From NCBI GenBank assembly GCA_025963635.1, contig JAOQAK010000047.1, positions 1 to 64,000 on the forward strand: a DNA stretch of 64,000 bases. Reading direction: 5' to 3'. The stretch is from Ferruginibacter sp. (lineage in GTDB: Bacteria > Bacteroidota > Bacteroidia > Chitinophagales > Chitinophagaceae). Under the pieces are notes generated by a model. It made no database searches and had not been told where the DNA came from. It was given only the letters and a program-made list of their open reading frames with translations. This document shows, in pieces, positions 1 to 10,004 of this stretch (the first letter of the stretch is position 1; each line of letters starts with the position of its first letter). Made by a program: the position numbers and the translations under genes.

Positions 1-324
1 CAGCGTGAGGTGCTTTAAGAGCGCTACCTGTAAAGCGCTCCTGATGGGCCGGGCAGATTAGCACTTCCGCCTTCCATCATCTTTGAAAGAGCATGCAAGA
101 GTTTTTATTAACTGCTTCTTGACACAATGTGCGACGCCACTGAAGCTTGTAAATGGACTGCTGCCGGGCCAATAAAAAAAGTCATTCCAATGCAGTTGAT
201 CTTCATCAAACGGAAGCAGTTTTGAGCCGTTACTCACCAAGGCAAAACAACTGATCTGCCAATTCCCTCAATTGAAATGCAGAAGCATCAATTCATACAT
301 GGATTTTAACGATTAATACATTCG
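1..324. other. Intergenic start of window, no gene seen
   Basis: I see no convincing gene here. A 60-codon minus-strand reading frame (58-240) starts at TTG and resembles no family I know. There is a small inverted repeat (gagcgct/agcgctc) near 18-41. The stretch presumably holds the promoter of the kinase gene that follows. Confidence 0.4.
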
Positions 325-3300
325 TTGTTTATATTTGAGACAGAAACAAAAACCTGCTTCTTGTTACGATTTATTGTATGTTGCTGGTTTACTGCAGTTG
401 CAGCAATTGCATCGGGCCAGCCCATGCAGCAGTTTCTATTCACCCACCTTGGTATCCGCGATGGCCTGGCTTCTGATGAAACCATGGCTGTACAACAGGA
501 TAAAACCGGCTATATCTGGATTGCCACACTAGACGGTTTGCAACGCTACGACGGAAAACGTTTATATACTTTCCGAAGTAGCATTGCGAATGACCAATCT
601 ATTCCGAATGACATGGTAAAGCAGGTGCTGCTTGATAAACAGGACCGCTTATGGCTATGCTGCAGTGAAAACAGGGTGGGCTTTTTCAATGTTTCCGACT
701 TCACTTTTCATGAAGCTGCCGTCCGTTTTCCCAAAGAGACAGTGGCAACGACCGAGGGGCGATTATTTACCGACAACAATGGCCGTATTATGCTGCTGTT
801 GGCCGGGGCGGGTGTATTCACCTACAATGAAAGCAGGAATGAATTCGCAGCAGGAGACAATCCCTTTCGTGTGCCGGATGGCTGGAAAATAAACTGGATT
901 ACACAGGATCAACTGCGCAACAATTACTGGATCGCCTGCGATTCGGGGCTGGTAAAATTTAATCCTGCAAAAAAAACGCTTTCGTACCGGGGTCAAAATA
1001 CAGACGACGATGAAATCATCGCAGCATTTGCACATTTACACTGGGTAAACACGCCTTATATCGACAAAAGCGGCAGGTGTTGGCTATTGGCCTGGCCAAC
1101 AAAAGAACAAACGTTTTTCTACAGCTACGATCCCGCAATAAAAAAAACAACTGAATGGGCGTCGCAATTCAACCGGCTGCTGGCCAATAAATACTATTTT
1201 ATTCATACAATAAAAGAACAGAAAGACGGCACTATATGGGTGATCGGGGGCAACCTTTTTGCAAGGCTTAATAAGCAGGGTACTGCCTTCGAAATGATAC
1301 CCCATAATTTACCGGGTGAATTCAGTATCCGTTACGATGGCGTGAAACAATTGTATGAAGACCGGGAAGATAATTTATGGGCTTGCACCAATAATGGACT
1401 GTTCCGCTTTAACCCGGCGGCACAATTGTTTCATGTGATCCTGAACAAGCGATTGAATAAGGACAGCGTTTACGGTTCTGATGTCACTGATATCCTGCAA
1501 ACAAAAGATGGCAATATCCTGGTAAGCACCTGGGGCAACGGTCTTTTCCCGTATGATAAAAATTTTAACCCGATTAATGTTGATTTCGTAAACCAGTCTC
1601 AACGATTGGGTGAAAATCTTACCTGGTGCATTCACCAGCGTAGCAATGGCGATATATGGCGGGGGAATCAATATGGCACTTTGTTTATTTCATACTGTGA
1701 TGCAAAGCAAACTGAAAAAATTCAGCCGCCTGTTTTTGAAGGCAAAACCATCCGGCAAATTGCTGAAGATAGTTCCGGCAATTTATGGCTTGCAACGGTG
1801 AATGGCCACCTGGTAAAATGGAGCGCCGCAAACAACCAATTTCTGCTGATCAGGAAATTTGGCAGCAATATCGAAAGATTGTATGCCGATCAAAAGGGGT
1901 GGTTGTGGGTGTGTACCCGGGGTAATGGGTTGTACAAAGTAAATGTTAAGGACGGATCTGTAGCCGGCAATTACACTGCGGGCGGGCCTGAAGGAAGGAA
2001 ATTAATGAAGCCCTATGCGATGGACATCATCGCATACGATGACAGCCTTTATTTTATTGCCAGTGGCGGTGTGAATGTTTTAAATACAAACGCCAATACA
2101 ATCCGGTTTTTAGTGAAGAACAATACCTATCCCACTAATAATATTTCGAACCTTATCAAAGACACAAGCGGTAAAGTGTGGATTACGTCGCTTGGCGGAC
2201 TGGGGACCATCGATCTGAAACTGCATATCACCTCATCCTATGACCAGCGTGACGGGGTACATACCAACAACTTCAATGGCGGTTCCACTACCATGCTCAA
2301 CGATGGAAGGATTGCTATTGGCACTTCACATGATTTGCTCGTTTTTGATCCAACGGCAATCCACATAATGGACATGCCGCTTCCTGATATTGTGATCACC
2401 GGTTTTGTGTTGATGAATAAAGCCCTTCGGATCGATTCGCTGAATAAATTAAAGAACATCGAGTTGCAGTATGATAAAAATTCGGTGATCATTGAATTTT
2501 CAACCCTCACCTACCAGAATAATTTTGGAATCAGCTATATGCTGGAAGGCCTTGATAAAACCTGGCGGGATGATGACGGTAGCAACAGGGCCATTTACAC
2601 TTACCTGCCGCACGGTAATTATACTTTTAAAGTTAAAGTTGAAAACGGCAACCGATCGATCAACATAAAAACTGTGACCCTGAAAATAAGGGTGAAGGCG
2701 CCTTTCTGGGAAACCTGGTGGTTCCTCAGTTTGCTTGCCTTTGCCGCGATTGGCATGGTATACTCGTTTGATAAATTCAGGGTGGCCCGCATCCGGGAAA
2801 CCGAACGGATACGGACGAGGATTGCTACCAGTCTTACTAAAGATATGACCAATACATTGAGTAATATCAATGTGCTGAGCGAACTGGCCAGGGTAAAACT
2901 CGATAAAGACACAGAACGGACCAGGGAGTACATCGGCCAGATCAGTGATAACAGTCACCGGATGATGGAGGTGATGGATGATATGATCTGGAGCATTAAT
3001 CCTGAGAATGATGAATTGAAGTACACCATTCTTCGAATGAAGAAATATGCGTCGGAAATCCAATCAAGGTACAATTTGGAAATTTGCTTTACGGTAGATA
3101 AAAAAGTAGATGAAGTAAAGTTACAAATGGACAGGCGGCACGAAATGTTTTTGATTTACAAGGAGGCCCTGCTCAACTCCGGTAAACACGGGAATAGCAA
3201 ATTTGCGGATGTGGATATACGGTTGGAGAAGTCGAAATTAAAGATGTCTATTAGCGATAATGGAAACGGATTTGATACAGAAGCCACCAGTTTTGGAAGA

Positions 3301-3405
3301 GGGTTAAATGAAATGCGCAAAAAAGCGGCAACCTTAAATGCATTACTGCAAATACGCTCGAAAGAAAATACCGGAACGGAAGTGAAACTGGAGATGAACT
3401 TATAA
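325..3405 (+). CDS. Two-component-regulator propeller sensor kinase, phospho-acceptor His replaced
   Basis: The protein has an N-terminal signal-like segment, then about 650 residues of Reg_prop beta-propeller repeats (recurring D-x-x-G-x-I/L-W motifs). These are followed by a Y_Y_Y domain (about 705-790), one membrane helix (about 797-815) and a NarL/LytS-type kinase core. This is the usual layout of a periplasmic glycan- or signal-sensing kinase of Bacteroidota. The dimerisation helix reads R-I-A-T-S-L-T-K-D-M, where the family has R-I-A-R-D-L-H-D-D-I, so residue 838 is Thr instead of the phospho-acceptor His. The ATP-binding N box (E-A-L-L-N-S-G-K-H) and G box (D-N-G-N-G-F) look intact. 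There is no ATG before the signal-like segment: TTG at 325 or TTG at 361 must be used, and 361 gives a neater signal peptide. It lies beside a decayed SusD locus, so sugar sensing is plausible but inferred. It lacks the receiver and AraC domains of a full hybrid regulator. Confidence 0.85.
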   Translation: MFIFETETKTCFLLRFIVCCWFTAVAAIASGQPMQQFLFTHLGIRDGLASDETMAVQQDKTGYIWIATLDGLQRYDGKRLYTFRSSIANDQSIPNDMVKQVLLDKQDRLWLCCSENRVGFFNVSDFTFHEAAVRFPKETVATTEGRLFTDNNGRIMLLLAGAGVFTYNESRNEFAAGDNPFRVPDGWKINWITQDQLRNNYWIACDSGLVKFNPAKKTLSYRGQNTDDDEIIAAFAHLHWVNTPYIDKSGRCWLLAWPTKEQTFFYSYDPAIKKTTEWASQFNRLLANKYYFIHTIKEQKDGTIWVIGGNLFARLNKQGTAFEMIPHNLPGEFSIRYDGVKQLYEDREDNLWACTNNGLFRFNPAAQLFHVILNKRLNKDSVYGSDVTDILQTKDGNILVSTWGNGLFPYDKNFNPINVDFVNQSQRLGENLTWCIHQRSNGDIWRGNQYGTLFISYCDAKQTEKIQPPVFEGKTIRQIAEDSSGNLWLATVNGHLVKWSAANNQFLLIRKFGSNIERLYADQKGWLWVCTRGNGLYKVNVKDGSVAGNYTAGGPEGRKLMKPYAMDIIAYDDSLYFIASGGVNVLNTNANTIRFLVKNNTYPTNNISNLIKDTSGKVWITSLGGLGTIDLKLHITSSYDQRDGVHTNNFNGGSTTMLNDGRIAIGTSHDLLVFDPTAIHIMDMPLPDIVITGFVLMNKALRIDSLNKLKNIELQYDKNSVIIEFSTLTYQNNFGISYMLEGLDKTWRDDDGSNRAIYTYLPHGNYTFKVKVENGNRSINIKTVTLKIRVKAPFWETWWFLSLLAFAAIGMVYSFDKFRVARIRETERIRTRIATSLTKDMTNTLSNINVLSELARVKLDKDTERTREYIGQISDNSHRMMEVMDDMIWSINPENDELKYTILRMKKYASEIQSRYNLEICFTVDKKVDEVKLQMDRRHEMFLIYKEALLNSGKHGNSKFADVDIRLEKSKLKMSISDNGNGFDTEATSFGRGLNEMRKKAATLNALLQIRSKENTGTEVKLEMNL

Positions 3406-3435
3406 TCCCGGCTGTTTTGCCTTTGAATCGCATGA

Positions 3436-4746
3436 TTATTTTTTATCGGCATTTAATAATGTTGTTGTACTTCTGTCATTTCTTAACTGTCGTTCTGCGT
3501 TTTGATTAAAATTTTCATCTATGGCACTGGCGCTGGTTGTTTTTATTGGAACGTTCAGGCAAACGCTTTGTGTTGGTAATACTTCCCGCCAGTCTTTAAT
3601 CAGCTGCTTATAAGCCGTTCCCACCGGTCGTATTCTTCGCTCCAGGTCGAACAGGCCGAGAGCATTTACACTATTATTTTCCGACCGTAGGGCAGTATCC
3701 CAATCTACCTGGTCTGTAAGAGAATACCAGGTGAAGCCGACAATTGGCACACCATCATTTCTAACCCTCATCACATTAGCCCATTCCTTCCAGAGCCACC
3801 TTTCCGCCTCATCACCACGGGGCCCCTGTTTTATATTGGTTTCAGTATGCATTACCGGAATTTTATACCGCTTGTAGTATTGAGAAGTAATTACATGATA
3901 GCCAAAAACTTCTCCTGCAGCCTTCGTTGAACCGTCTTCAGATACCCGGTGTTCATTGGTGATATAGTAATCGTTGCCCATAATACAGTGTCGCTTCAAA
4001 TGATTGTCCAGGAAAAAATGATATTCATCTCTTGTCATGCCGTTGTCCATGAGATATTCATACATTTCCGAGTCAACACGCTTTCCATAATTCAGGTCAA
4101 GGGATAAAAAACGTCGTGCATTCATCAACTCTGCAGGCTTGATTGCCTTAGGGTTATCTGCATGAAAATATTCGGAAGATTCGCTTTGAATAAATATCGC
4201 ATCAGGTCTCACATCAAGTATAGCATGCATGGCAAGCACATTTGCTTTCACGATATTTTTGAGCGCTGTTACAAAAGCCTTGTCTGTGGTTAACTGTTCA
4301 TTCCACCATCCATAGTATGCAGAAAACAGGGCGCAGATAAACATTTCGTTAACAGGCGTGTAAAGCTGAACCCATGGATACCTGGTGGAAAAAGCACGTG
4401 CGTATTGAGCAAAAAGTTCAGGGAAATCGGGGTTTTGAAAATTACCCAGCCAGTCGGGCACACCGAAATGACAAAGATCAGTTATCGGAATAATGCCCTT
4501 TTTTCGCAGGTATCCGAAAGTAACATCTGCAAAGCTCCAGTCATACTTCCCGGGATGTAGAAAACTTTTATGTAGTGGAATGCCATATCGAAGAAAATGT
4601 ATATCCATTTCCTCAACTAAGTCGAAATCTTTTTGCCAGTACTCGTAGTGTTTGCACTTTTCAAGTTCATCAATCCGCCGGCGCCCATTTTGAATGGTGG
4701 GTATACTGTTTTCAATACCTGTTGCGAAAATAAAACTTCTGGCCAT
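3436..4746 (-). CDS. GH1-like family glycosidase (beta-glucosidase-related)
   Basis: This is a 436-residue TIM-barrel protein related to glycoside hydrolase family 1. The likely acid/base is Glu134 in T-P-V-N-E-M and the likely nucleophile Glu302 in H-T-E-T-N. Classical GH1 enzymes have N-E-P and T-E-N-G at these sites, so both motifs are recognisable but altered. D-L-C-H-F-G-V-P-D near 90 matches the family's barrel strand motif. No signal peptide is seen, so a cytoplasmic location is likely. A paralogue of the same subfamily sits at 59026-60294. The gene follows the SusD remnant on the same strand, which suggests it was once the enzyme of a polysaccharide-utilisation locus. The last 35 or so residues are polar and low in complexity. 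The substrate cannot be read from the sequence. Confidence 0.8.
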   Translation of the reverse strand: MARSFIFATGIENSIPTIQNGRRRIDELEKCKHYEYWQKDFDLVEEMDIHFLRYGIPLHKSFLHPGKYDWSFADVTFGYLRKKGIIPITDLCHFGVPDWLGNFQNPDFPELFAQYARAFSTRYPWVQLYTPVNEMFICALFSAYYGWWNEQLTTDKAFVTALKNIVKANVLAMHAILDVRPDAIFIQSESSEYFHADNPKAIKPAELMNARRFLSLDLNYGKRVDSEMYEYLMDNGMTRDEYHFFLDNHLKRHCIMGNDYYITNEHRVSEDGSTKAAGEVFGYHVITSQYYKRYKIPVMHTETNIKQGPRGDEAERWLWKEWANVMRVRNDGVPIVGFTWYSLTDQVDWDTALRSENNSVNALGLFDLERRIRPVGTAYKQLIKDWREVLPTQSVCLNVPIKTTSASAIDENFNQNAERQLRNDRSTTTLLNADKK

Positions 4747-4964
4747 CTCAGTAATTCAACAAACAATATGCCATCGGCCCGATCCATTTAAAAAGGGCAG
4801 ATGCTTTAATCTGCTTCGATGTACTTCATCTCCACGGCAATCGTTTGCTGAATAGAATACTCATTGCAACTGTTAGGACCCATTGAATGTAAAAAGATTC
4901 CCGTTGCCGGGAACCTTTCATCTACCATTTGTAGTTTACCAAAACAAAACTTAATGAACCGGGA

Positions 4965-5969
4965 CTAATACCCGGGGTTTTGAATAATATTTGAATTTTT
5001 ATCTGTTTCTGAATTGGGGATAGGAAAATAAAGAAAATGATTGTCCCAGGCCATCTTGGTTGAATTTACGGAATTGAAGAAGTTATTATTAAGTGTAATG
5101 GTGCCGCCAATGGCCCAGCGGCGGAGATCGAACCAGCGCTGCCCTTCTCCCGCCAGTTCTCTCAGGCGCTCATCCATTATCCATTGCATGATAACAGCTT
5201 TATCAGTTGCAGCGGTATTGAAATTGGCAGGCTGTGTTCCACCGGCTACCATATTCCTTGCGCGGGTTCTTACCTGGTTAATATAACCGATTGCCTCAGC
5301 CGTGCTGCCCGACGATTGCAACACAGCCTCCGCCTTTAATAAAAGTACATCGGCATAGCGCAAAATGCGGACATTATTCCTCGAGTTGCAGGGCCCTTCC
5401 GGCTGGTCTCTCAAAACATACCTCGTGATATTATTATTGCTGGTATTTAAAGTAAGGGGCAAACGCGGATCATTGGCATCAAAGCTATTCTTCAGTTTTT
5501 CTGTGGCGATATACAATCCTCCGCCCATATAAGTACCCGGACCATTAAATAACATCGCCAGTAAGAACTTGCCACACCCACATCCGCCAAATCGTTGCCC
5601 AGCCAGGAGTTGGCAAATCCATTGATATTTATGATTTTCTTCCGTACCGGTTGATTGTTGTTCCACCGTTTTTTTCATGGCTTTTTCCAGGGCCAGCTTG
5701 CGGAAGTTTGCGTAGATGCTATTGTGTAAAATGCCAAACAGGTAAGCCTGCGGGTTGGTAGCGGCGGCAACTTTGGTTCGGTTGATCCAGAGGCTGATAA
5801 ATACTTCCTGCACTATTTCTTCGGCAATATCACCCGAATGGGTCATCTTTAAGGATGCCACATAAAAACGTTCTTTATATATATCGAAGATGACTCTAAA
5901 GGCAGGTTCATTTCCCTCACCCACCTGCAGCAGGAGGCTGGTAATATCATGTAGCAATTTGTCTGGCAT
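4965..5969 (-). pseudogene. ECF sigma factor N-terminus fused in frame to SusD C-terminus (deletion scar)
   Basis: Residues 1 to about 113 are region 2 of a Bacteroidota ECF sigma factor (E-P-A-F-R-V-I-F-D, A-E-E-I-V-Q-E-V-F, N-P-Q-A-Y-L-F). Region 4, needed for -35 recognition, is absent. From about residue 139 to the end it is the C-terminal part of a SusD/RagB glycan-binding lipoprotein: R-Y-A-D-V-L-L-L-K-A-E-A, E-R-L-R-E-L, G-Q-R-W-F-D-L-R-R, and the terminal I-P-N-S-E...N-P-G-Y. Loci of this type usually run sigma, FecR anti-sigma, SusC, SusD. The fusion is what remains if the interval from mid-sigma to mid-SusD were deleted. The roughly 25 codons at the join (about 5555-5635) match neither family in this frame, and another frame also reads open there. 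The product lacks a DNA-binding region 4, a lipoprotein signal and half of SusD, so I expect it to be non-functional. An assembly error is the alternative. Confidence 0.8.
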
Positions 5970-6236
5970 AACAACTTCGTCTCTTAAAATTAGTAAAAAA
6001 GAAATATTATCCGATTAAAGATTTCTATTTATATTGTTCTGCCTTGTGTAAAGCTGCCTCGATATTGATAACTGCAAAATTTATTTACACCAGGTAAGGA
6101 TTACTGACCCATGAACATGTTATAGGTATTCACCCAGCCGGATTTTTAAGACACTACGAAAAAGAAACAACCACATTTATTCATGGCCACTTCAATTGAA
6201 GAATACATCCAATCAAAGCGCTATAAAGTTTTTATT

Positions 6237-9200
6237 ATGAGAAGATTTGCTGCTATATTTTTCGTGATTACAGGATTGTGCGCCTGCAAAAATCAACATA
6301 CCCTCTTTCATCAAAAAGACGCTTCGGAAACCGGTATCAACTTTAACAACCAGGTAATAGAAAATGATTCCATTAACCCGCTCGACATGGAATTTTTATA
6401 CAACGGCGGAGGAGTGGCTGTGGGAGATTTTAATAATGACGGATTGCCGGATCTTTATTTCACTGCCAGCACCAGTTCTAATAAGATGTACCTCAATAAA
6501 GGTAAATTTCATTTTTTAGACATTACAGAGCAAGCGGGTGTTAACGGCAGCGGAAGATGGTGCAACGCTGCCTCGGTGGTGGATATCAACAATGATGGGC
6601 TGGCCGATATTTATGTTTGTGCCACCATCAAAAAAGATGGTAACCAGCGAAGGGATCTCTTTTACATCAACCAGGGCGTCGATAAAGAGGGCATACCCAC
6701 ATTTAAGGAAATGGCGCAGGAATATCGTTTGGGAGATACCAGCCTTTCTGTGCATGCAGCTTTTTTTGATTACGATAATGATGGCGACCTGGATATGTAT
6801 CTTGTTACCACGAAGCTTGCCCAGAGAGATGCCACTCAATTTGTAAATAAAGTGGGCGATACCACCCATTCCGACTATGATAAACTTTACAGGAATGATT
6901 GGAACGATTCGCTTAAGCACCCCGTGTTTACGGATGTATCTGCTATTGCCGGCATCAGGCATGGCGGCTATGGATTAGGAGTCAATATTGCCGATATCAA
7001 TAACGATGGCTGGAAAGATATTTATGTTACCAATGATTTTTATGGCAGCGATTTGCTGTACATAAATAACCGCAACGGAACTTTTACAGAGAAGGTCAGG
7101 AGCATATTGAAGCACACTTCGCAAAATGCGATGGGCAATGATATCGCCGATATCAATAATGATGGACTAGTTGATATTATTGCGGTGGACATGAACCCTG
7201 AAGATAACTTCCGCAAGAAGAAAAATATGAACGGCAACAATTATTACATTTATCAAAACATGATGAATGGGTTTTACATGCTGCAATATGTACGCAATAC
7301 GCTGCAACTGAACCAGGGTGCGGTCATCAATGCCAATGACAGTATCGGGGATCCGGTTTTTAGTGATGTTAGTTTTTTATCGGGTGTGGCTGAAACCGAT
7401 TGGAGTTGGAATCCGTCCATCGCCGATTTTGATAATGATGGCAACCGGGATATTATCATCACCAATGGTTATCCAAAAGATGTTACCGATCACGACTTTG
7501 CAGCTTTCCGGCAAAGCTCACAGAACATCGCTTCAAAAACGGATATCATCAGCCAGATACCGCAAATTAAAATTGCCAATTATGCTTTCAAAAATTCAGG
7601 CGATTTAAAATTTACCAAAGTGACGAACGAGTGGGGAATGGAAACGGCTTCTTTTTCTAACGGCGCAGTGTATGTTGATCTTGATAACGACGGGGATCTC
7701 GACTATGTTATCAACAACATCAATGAAGAGGCTTTCGTGTATGAGAATACAACCAATACGAGCGAAAAAATTAATAAAAATTATTTGTCGGTCCAATTCA
7801 ACGGCGGTGCAAATAACAAAAAAGGAATTGGCGCCATTGCAGAAATTTATTTCGATAAAAACAAAATGCAGTTGTATGAAAATTCGCCTTACCGCGGGTA
7901 TTTATCTACCGTGGAGGACAAAGCTTTTTTTGGGCTGGGAGATATTAAAACCCTTGACTCAGTGGTAATAAAATGGTACAATGGTAAAAAGCAGGTAATA
8001 CCCAATGTGGCTGCGAACCAGGTGCTGAAGGTTGATATTGTAAATGCTAATCAACTCATTACCAATAACGAAACAATTGCCACTAATAATTTATTTACGG
8101 ATGTTACCGCGGTTTCGGGCGTAAGTTATGTTAACCATGATGTGGATTTTATTGATTTTAACCACCAGCGCTTATTGCCGCATAAGCTGTCGGAATACGG
8201 GCCAGGACTTGCCTGCGGAGATATTGACGGCAATGGTTTGGACGATGTTATTGCCAGCGGCACGGGCGATTATCCGGCAACTATTTTATTACAGCAAGCG
8301 AATGGAAAATTTACGAGTAAATTGATGCCACCGATTATCGGCACGGATGTGCGCAGGCCTGAGAACCTGGGAACCTTGCTGTTTGATGCAGATAATGATG
8401 GTGATCTTGACCTGTACATGACCAGCGGCAGCAATCAATTTATAGCCGGCACCCCAAATTACCAGGACAGGTTTTATACAAATGATGGCAAAGGAAATTT
8501 CACCTTTAATGATGCGGCTTTTCCTCTGAACCATACGAGCAAAAGCTGTGTAAAGGCGGTTGACTTTGATAACGATGGCGACCTCGACCTGTTTGTCGGC
8601 GGAAGGGTTTTGCCGGATAAATATCCTTTGCCGGTGAGCAGTTTTATCTATCGAAATGACTCAAAGAACGGTATCATCAAATTTACCGATGTTACCAAAG
8701 AAGTGGCTCCGGGCTTGCAGGAGATTGGCCTTACCTGCGATGGATTATGGACCGATTTTGATGGCGACGGCTGGATGGATCTAATTCTTGCAGGTGAATG
8801 GATGCCTATTCAATTCTTCAAAAATAATCACGGCAAGCTGGAAAATGTTTCCGCTGCATCCGGCATCAATGGCGAAACCGGCTGGTGGAACAGTATCACT
8901 GCAGGAGATTTCGATAACGATGGTGATATCGATTACATCGCAGGTAATTTGGGCAAAAATGCTTTTTACCGTGCGAGCCACGATTACCCCATAACCATCT
9001 ATGCAAAAGACTTTGATAAGAATCAAGCGCTGGATATTATTACCACCGTTTATCTCCCGGATGAACAGGGGAAATTAAAAGAATTTCCCGCCCAAACCCG
9101 TGATGACCAGGTGGAACAAATCCCTGCACTGAAAAAAAAGTTTTTAACTTATAAAGAGTTTGGCCGGGCAACCATTACTGATATTTTCGATAATGGAGAT

Positions 9201-9797
9201 TTGAAAGACGCTTTGAAACTGCAGGCAAATCATTTGGAAAACAGTTATATTGAAAACCTTGGCAACGGTAAATTTCAATTGCATGCATTGCCGGTGATGG
9301 CGCAACTGGCGCCGCTTTATGCCATGGTGATGGATGATTTTAACCAGGATGGTAACCTGGATGTGGCGATCAACGGAAACGATTATGGCACAGAGCCGGG
9401 CAATGGGAGATATGATGCACTCAACGGGTTGGTTATGCTGGGAGATGGTAAGGGAAACTTTTCACCATTGTCAATAGTGCAAAGCGGATTGTTTATACCC
9501 GGTGATGGAAAGGCGCTCGTAAAATGCAGGGGCGCCAATAACGATTATCTGTTGGCCGCCTCACAAAATAATGGTCCGCTTAAAATTTTTGCTATGAAGG
9601 CAAAACAAAAGATCATCCCTTTACTACCCAACGATCAATATTGCCTCTATACATTAAAAAATGGAAAAAAGCGAAGAGAAGAATTGTATCACGGGAGTTC
9701 TTTTTTATCGCAATCCACTTCCTTTATAACAATGAACGCGAGCATCAGCAGTATAGAAATCACCAATAAAAAAGGAGAAAAAAGAACCGTGCAGTAA
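6237..9797 (+). CDS. FG-GAP/VCBS repeat lipoprotein with UnbV/ASPIC domain (CRTAC1-like)
   Basis: The protein is built from many FG-GAP calcium-loop repeats of the form D-x-N-N/D-D-G-x-x-D (for example D-F-N-N-D-G-L-P-D, D-Y-D-N-D-G-D-L-D, D-F-D-G-D-G-W-M-D). Two propeller blocks flank an ASPIC/UnbV segment around residues 540-620 (K-G-I-G-A, G-Y-L-S, F-G-L-G, V-V-I-K-W-Y). I start it at the ATG at 6237 because it gives a short lipoprotein signal, M-R-R-F-A-A-I-F-F-V ending in L-C-A-C. The frame also stays open from an ATG at 6183, which would add 18 polar residues and bury the signal. Proteins of this type are surface or periplasmic and often found with SusC/SusD systems. Ca2+-dependent binding is inferred from the repeats; the ligand is unknown. 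The gene stands alone between the sigma/SusD scar and a convergent TraB gene. Confidence 0.85.
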   Translation: MRRFAAIFFVITGLCACKNQHTLFHQKDASETGINFNNQVIENDSINPLDMEFLYNGGGVAVGDFNNDGLPDLYFTASTSSNKMYLNKGKFHFLDITEQAGVNGSGRWCNAASVVDINNDGLADIYVCATIKKDGNQRRDLFYINQGVDKEGIPTFKEMAQEYRLGDTSLSVHAAFFDYDNDGDLDMYLVTTKLAQRDATQFVNKVGDTTHSDYDKLYRNDWNDSLKHPVFTDVSAIAGIRHGGYGLGVNIADINNDGWKDIYVTNDFYGSDLLYINNRNGTFTEKVRSILKHTSQNAMGNDIADINNDGLVDIIAVDMNPEDNFRKKKNMNGNNYYIYQNMMNGFYMLQYVRNTLQLNQGAVINANDSIGDPVFSDVSFLSGVAETDWSWNPSIADFDNDGNRDIIITNGYPKDVTDHDFAAFRQSSQNIASKTDIISQIPQIKIANYAFKNSGDLKFTKVTNEWGMETASFSNGAVYVDLDNDGDLDYVINNINEEAFVYENTTNTSEKINKNYLSVQFNGGANNKKGIGAIAEIYFDKNKMQLYENSPYRGYLSTVEDKAFFGLGDIKTLDSVVIKWYNGKKQVIPNVAANQVLKVDIVNANQLITNNETIATNNLFTDVTAVSGVSYVNHDVDFIDFNHQRLLPHKLSEYGPGLACGDIDGNGLDDVIASGTGDYPATILLQQANGKFTSKLMPPIIGTDVRRPENLGTLLFDADNDGDLDLYMTSGSNQFIAGTPNYQDRFYTNDGKGNFTFNDAAFPLNHTSKSCVKAVDFDNDGDLDLFVGGRVLPDKYPLPVSSFIYRNDSKNGIIKFTDVTKEVAPGLQEIGLTCDGLWTDFDGDGWMDLILAGEWMPIQFFKNNHGKLENVSAASGINGETGWWNSITAGDFDNDGDIDYIAGNLGKNAFYRASHDYPITIYAKDFDKNQALDIITTVYLPDEQGKLKEFPAQTRDDQVEQIPALKKKFLTYKEFGRATITDIFDNGDLKDALKLQANHLENSYIENLGNGKFQLHALPVMAQLAPLYAMVMDDFNQDGNLDVAINGNDYGTEPGNGRYDALNGLVMLGDGKGNFSPLSIVQSGLFIPGDGKALVKCRGANNDYLLAASQNNGPLKIFAMKAKQKIIPLLPNDQYCLYTLKNGKKRREELYHGSSFLSQSTSFITMNASISSIEITNKKGEKRTVQ

Positions 9798-9924
9798 CAC
9801 AGGCCATGTTACAAATTTCATTAGCAAACGGATATCGAAAGTATCTTGATGGTTAAACAACTTCAATATGAATTACCTGGGCGCATTATTTACAGTGCAT
9901 CAGGTATTGCATCCCTTGTGTCGT

Positions 9925-9990
9925 CCAGTTTCCAGTATCCAGTATCCAGTAGCCAGTTTCCAGTTTCCAGTATCCAGTATCCAGTATCCA
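9925..9990. repeat. Heptamer tandem repeat, CCAGTAT type
   Basis: Nine consecutive 7-bp units (ccagttt, ccagtat, ccagtag and similar) plus three bases. The array lies between two convergent stop codons and ends 15 bp before the TraB gene's stop. It is one of several heptamer arrays in this window; the same unit recurs at 45914-45941. Confidence 0.9.
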
Positions 9991-10004
9991 CTAATCTTGC
10001 ATCC

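Noticed and set aside
58..240. 60-codon minus-strand frame at the window start
   Set aside because: TTG start, no recognisable family or domain, and composition like random AT-rich DNA.
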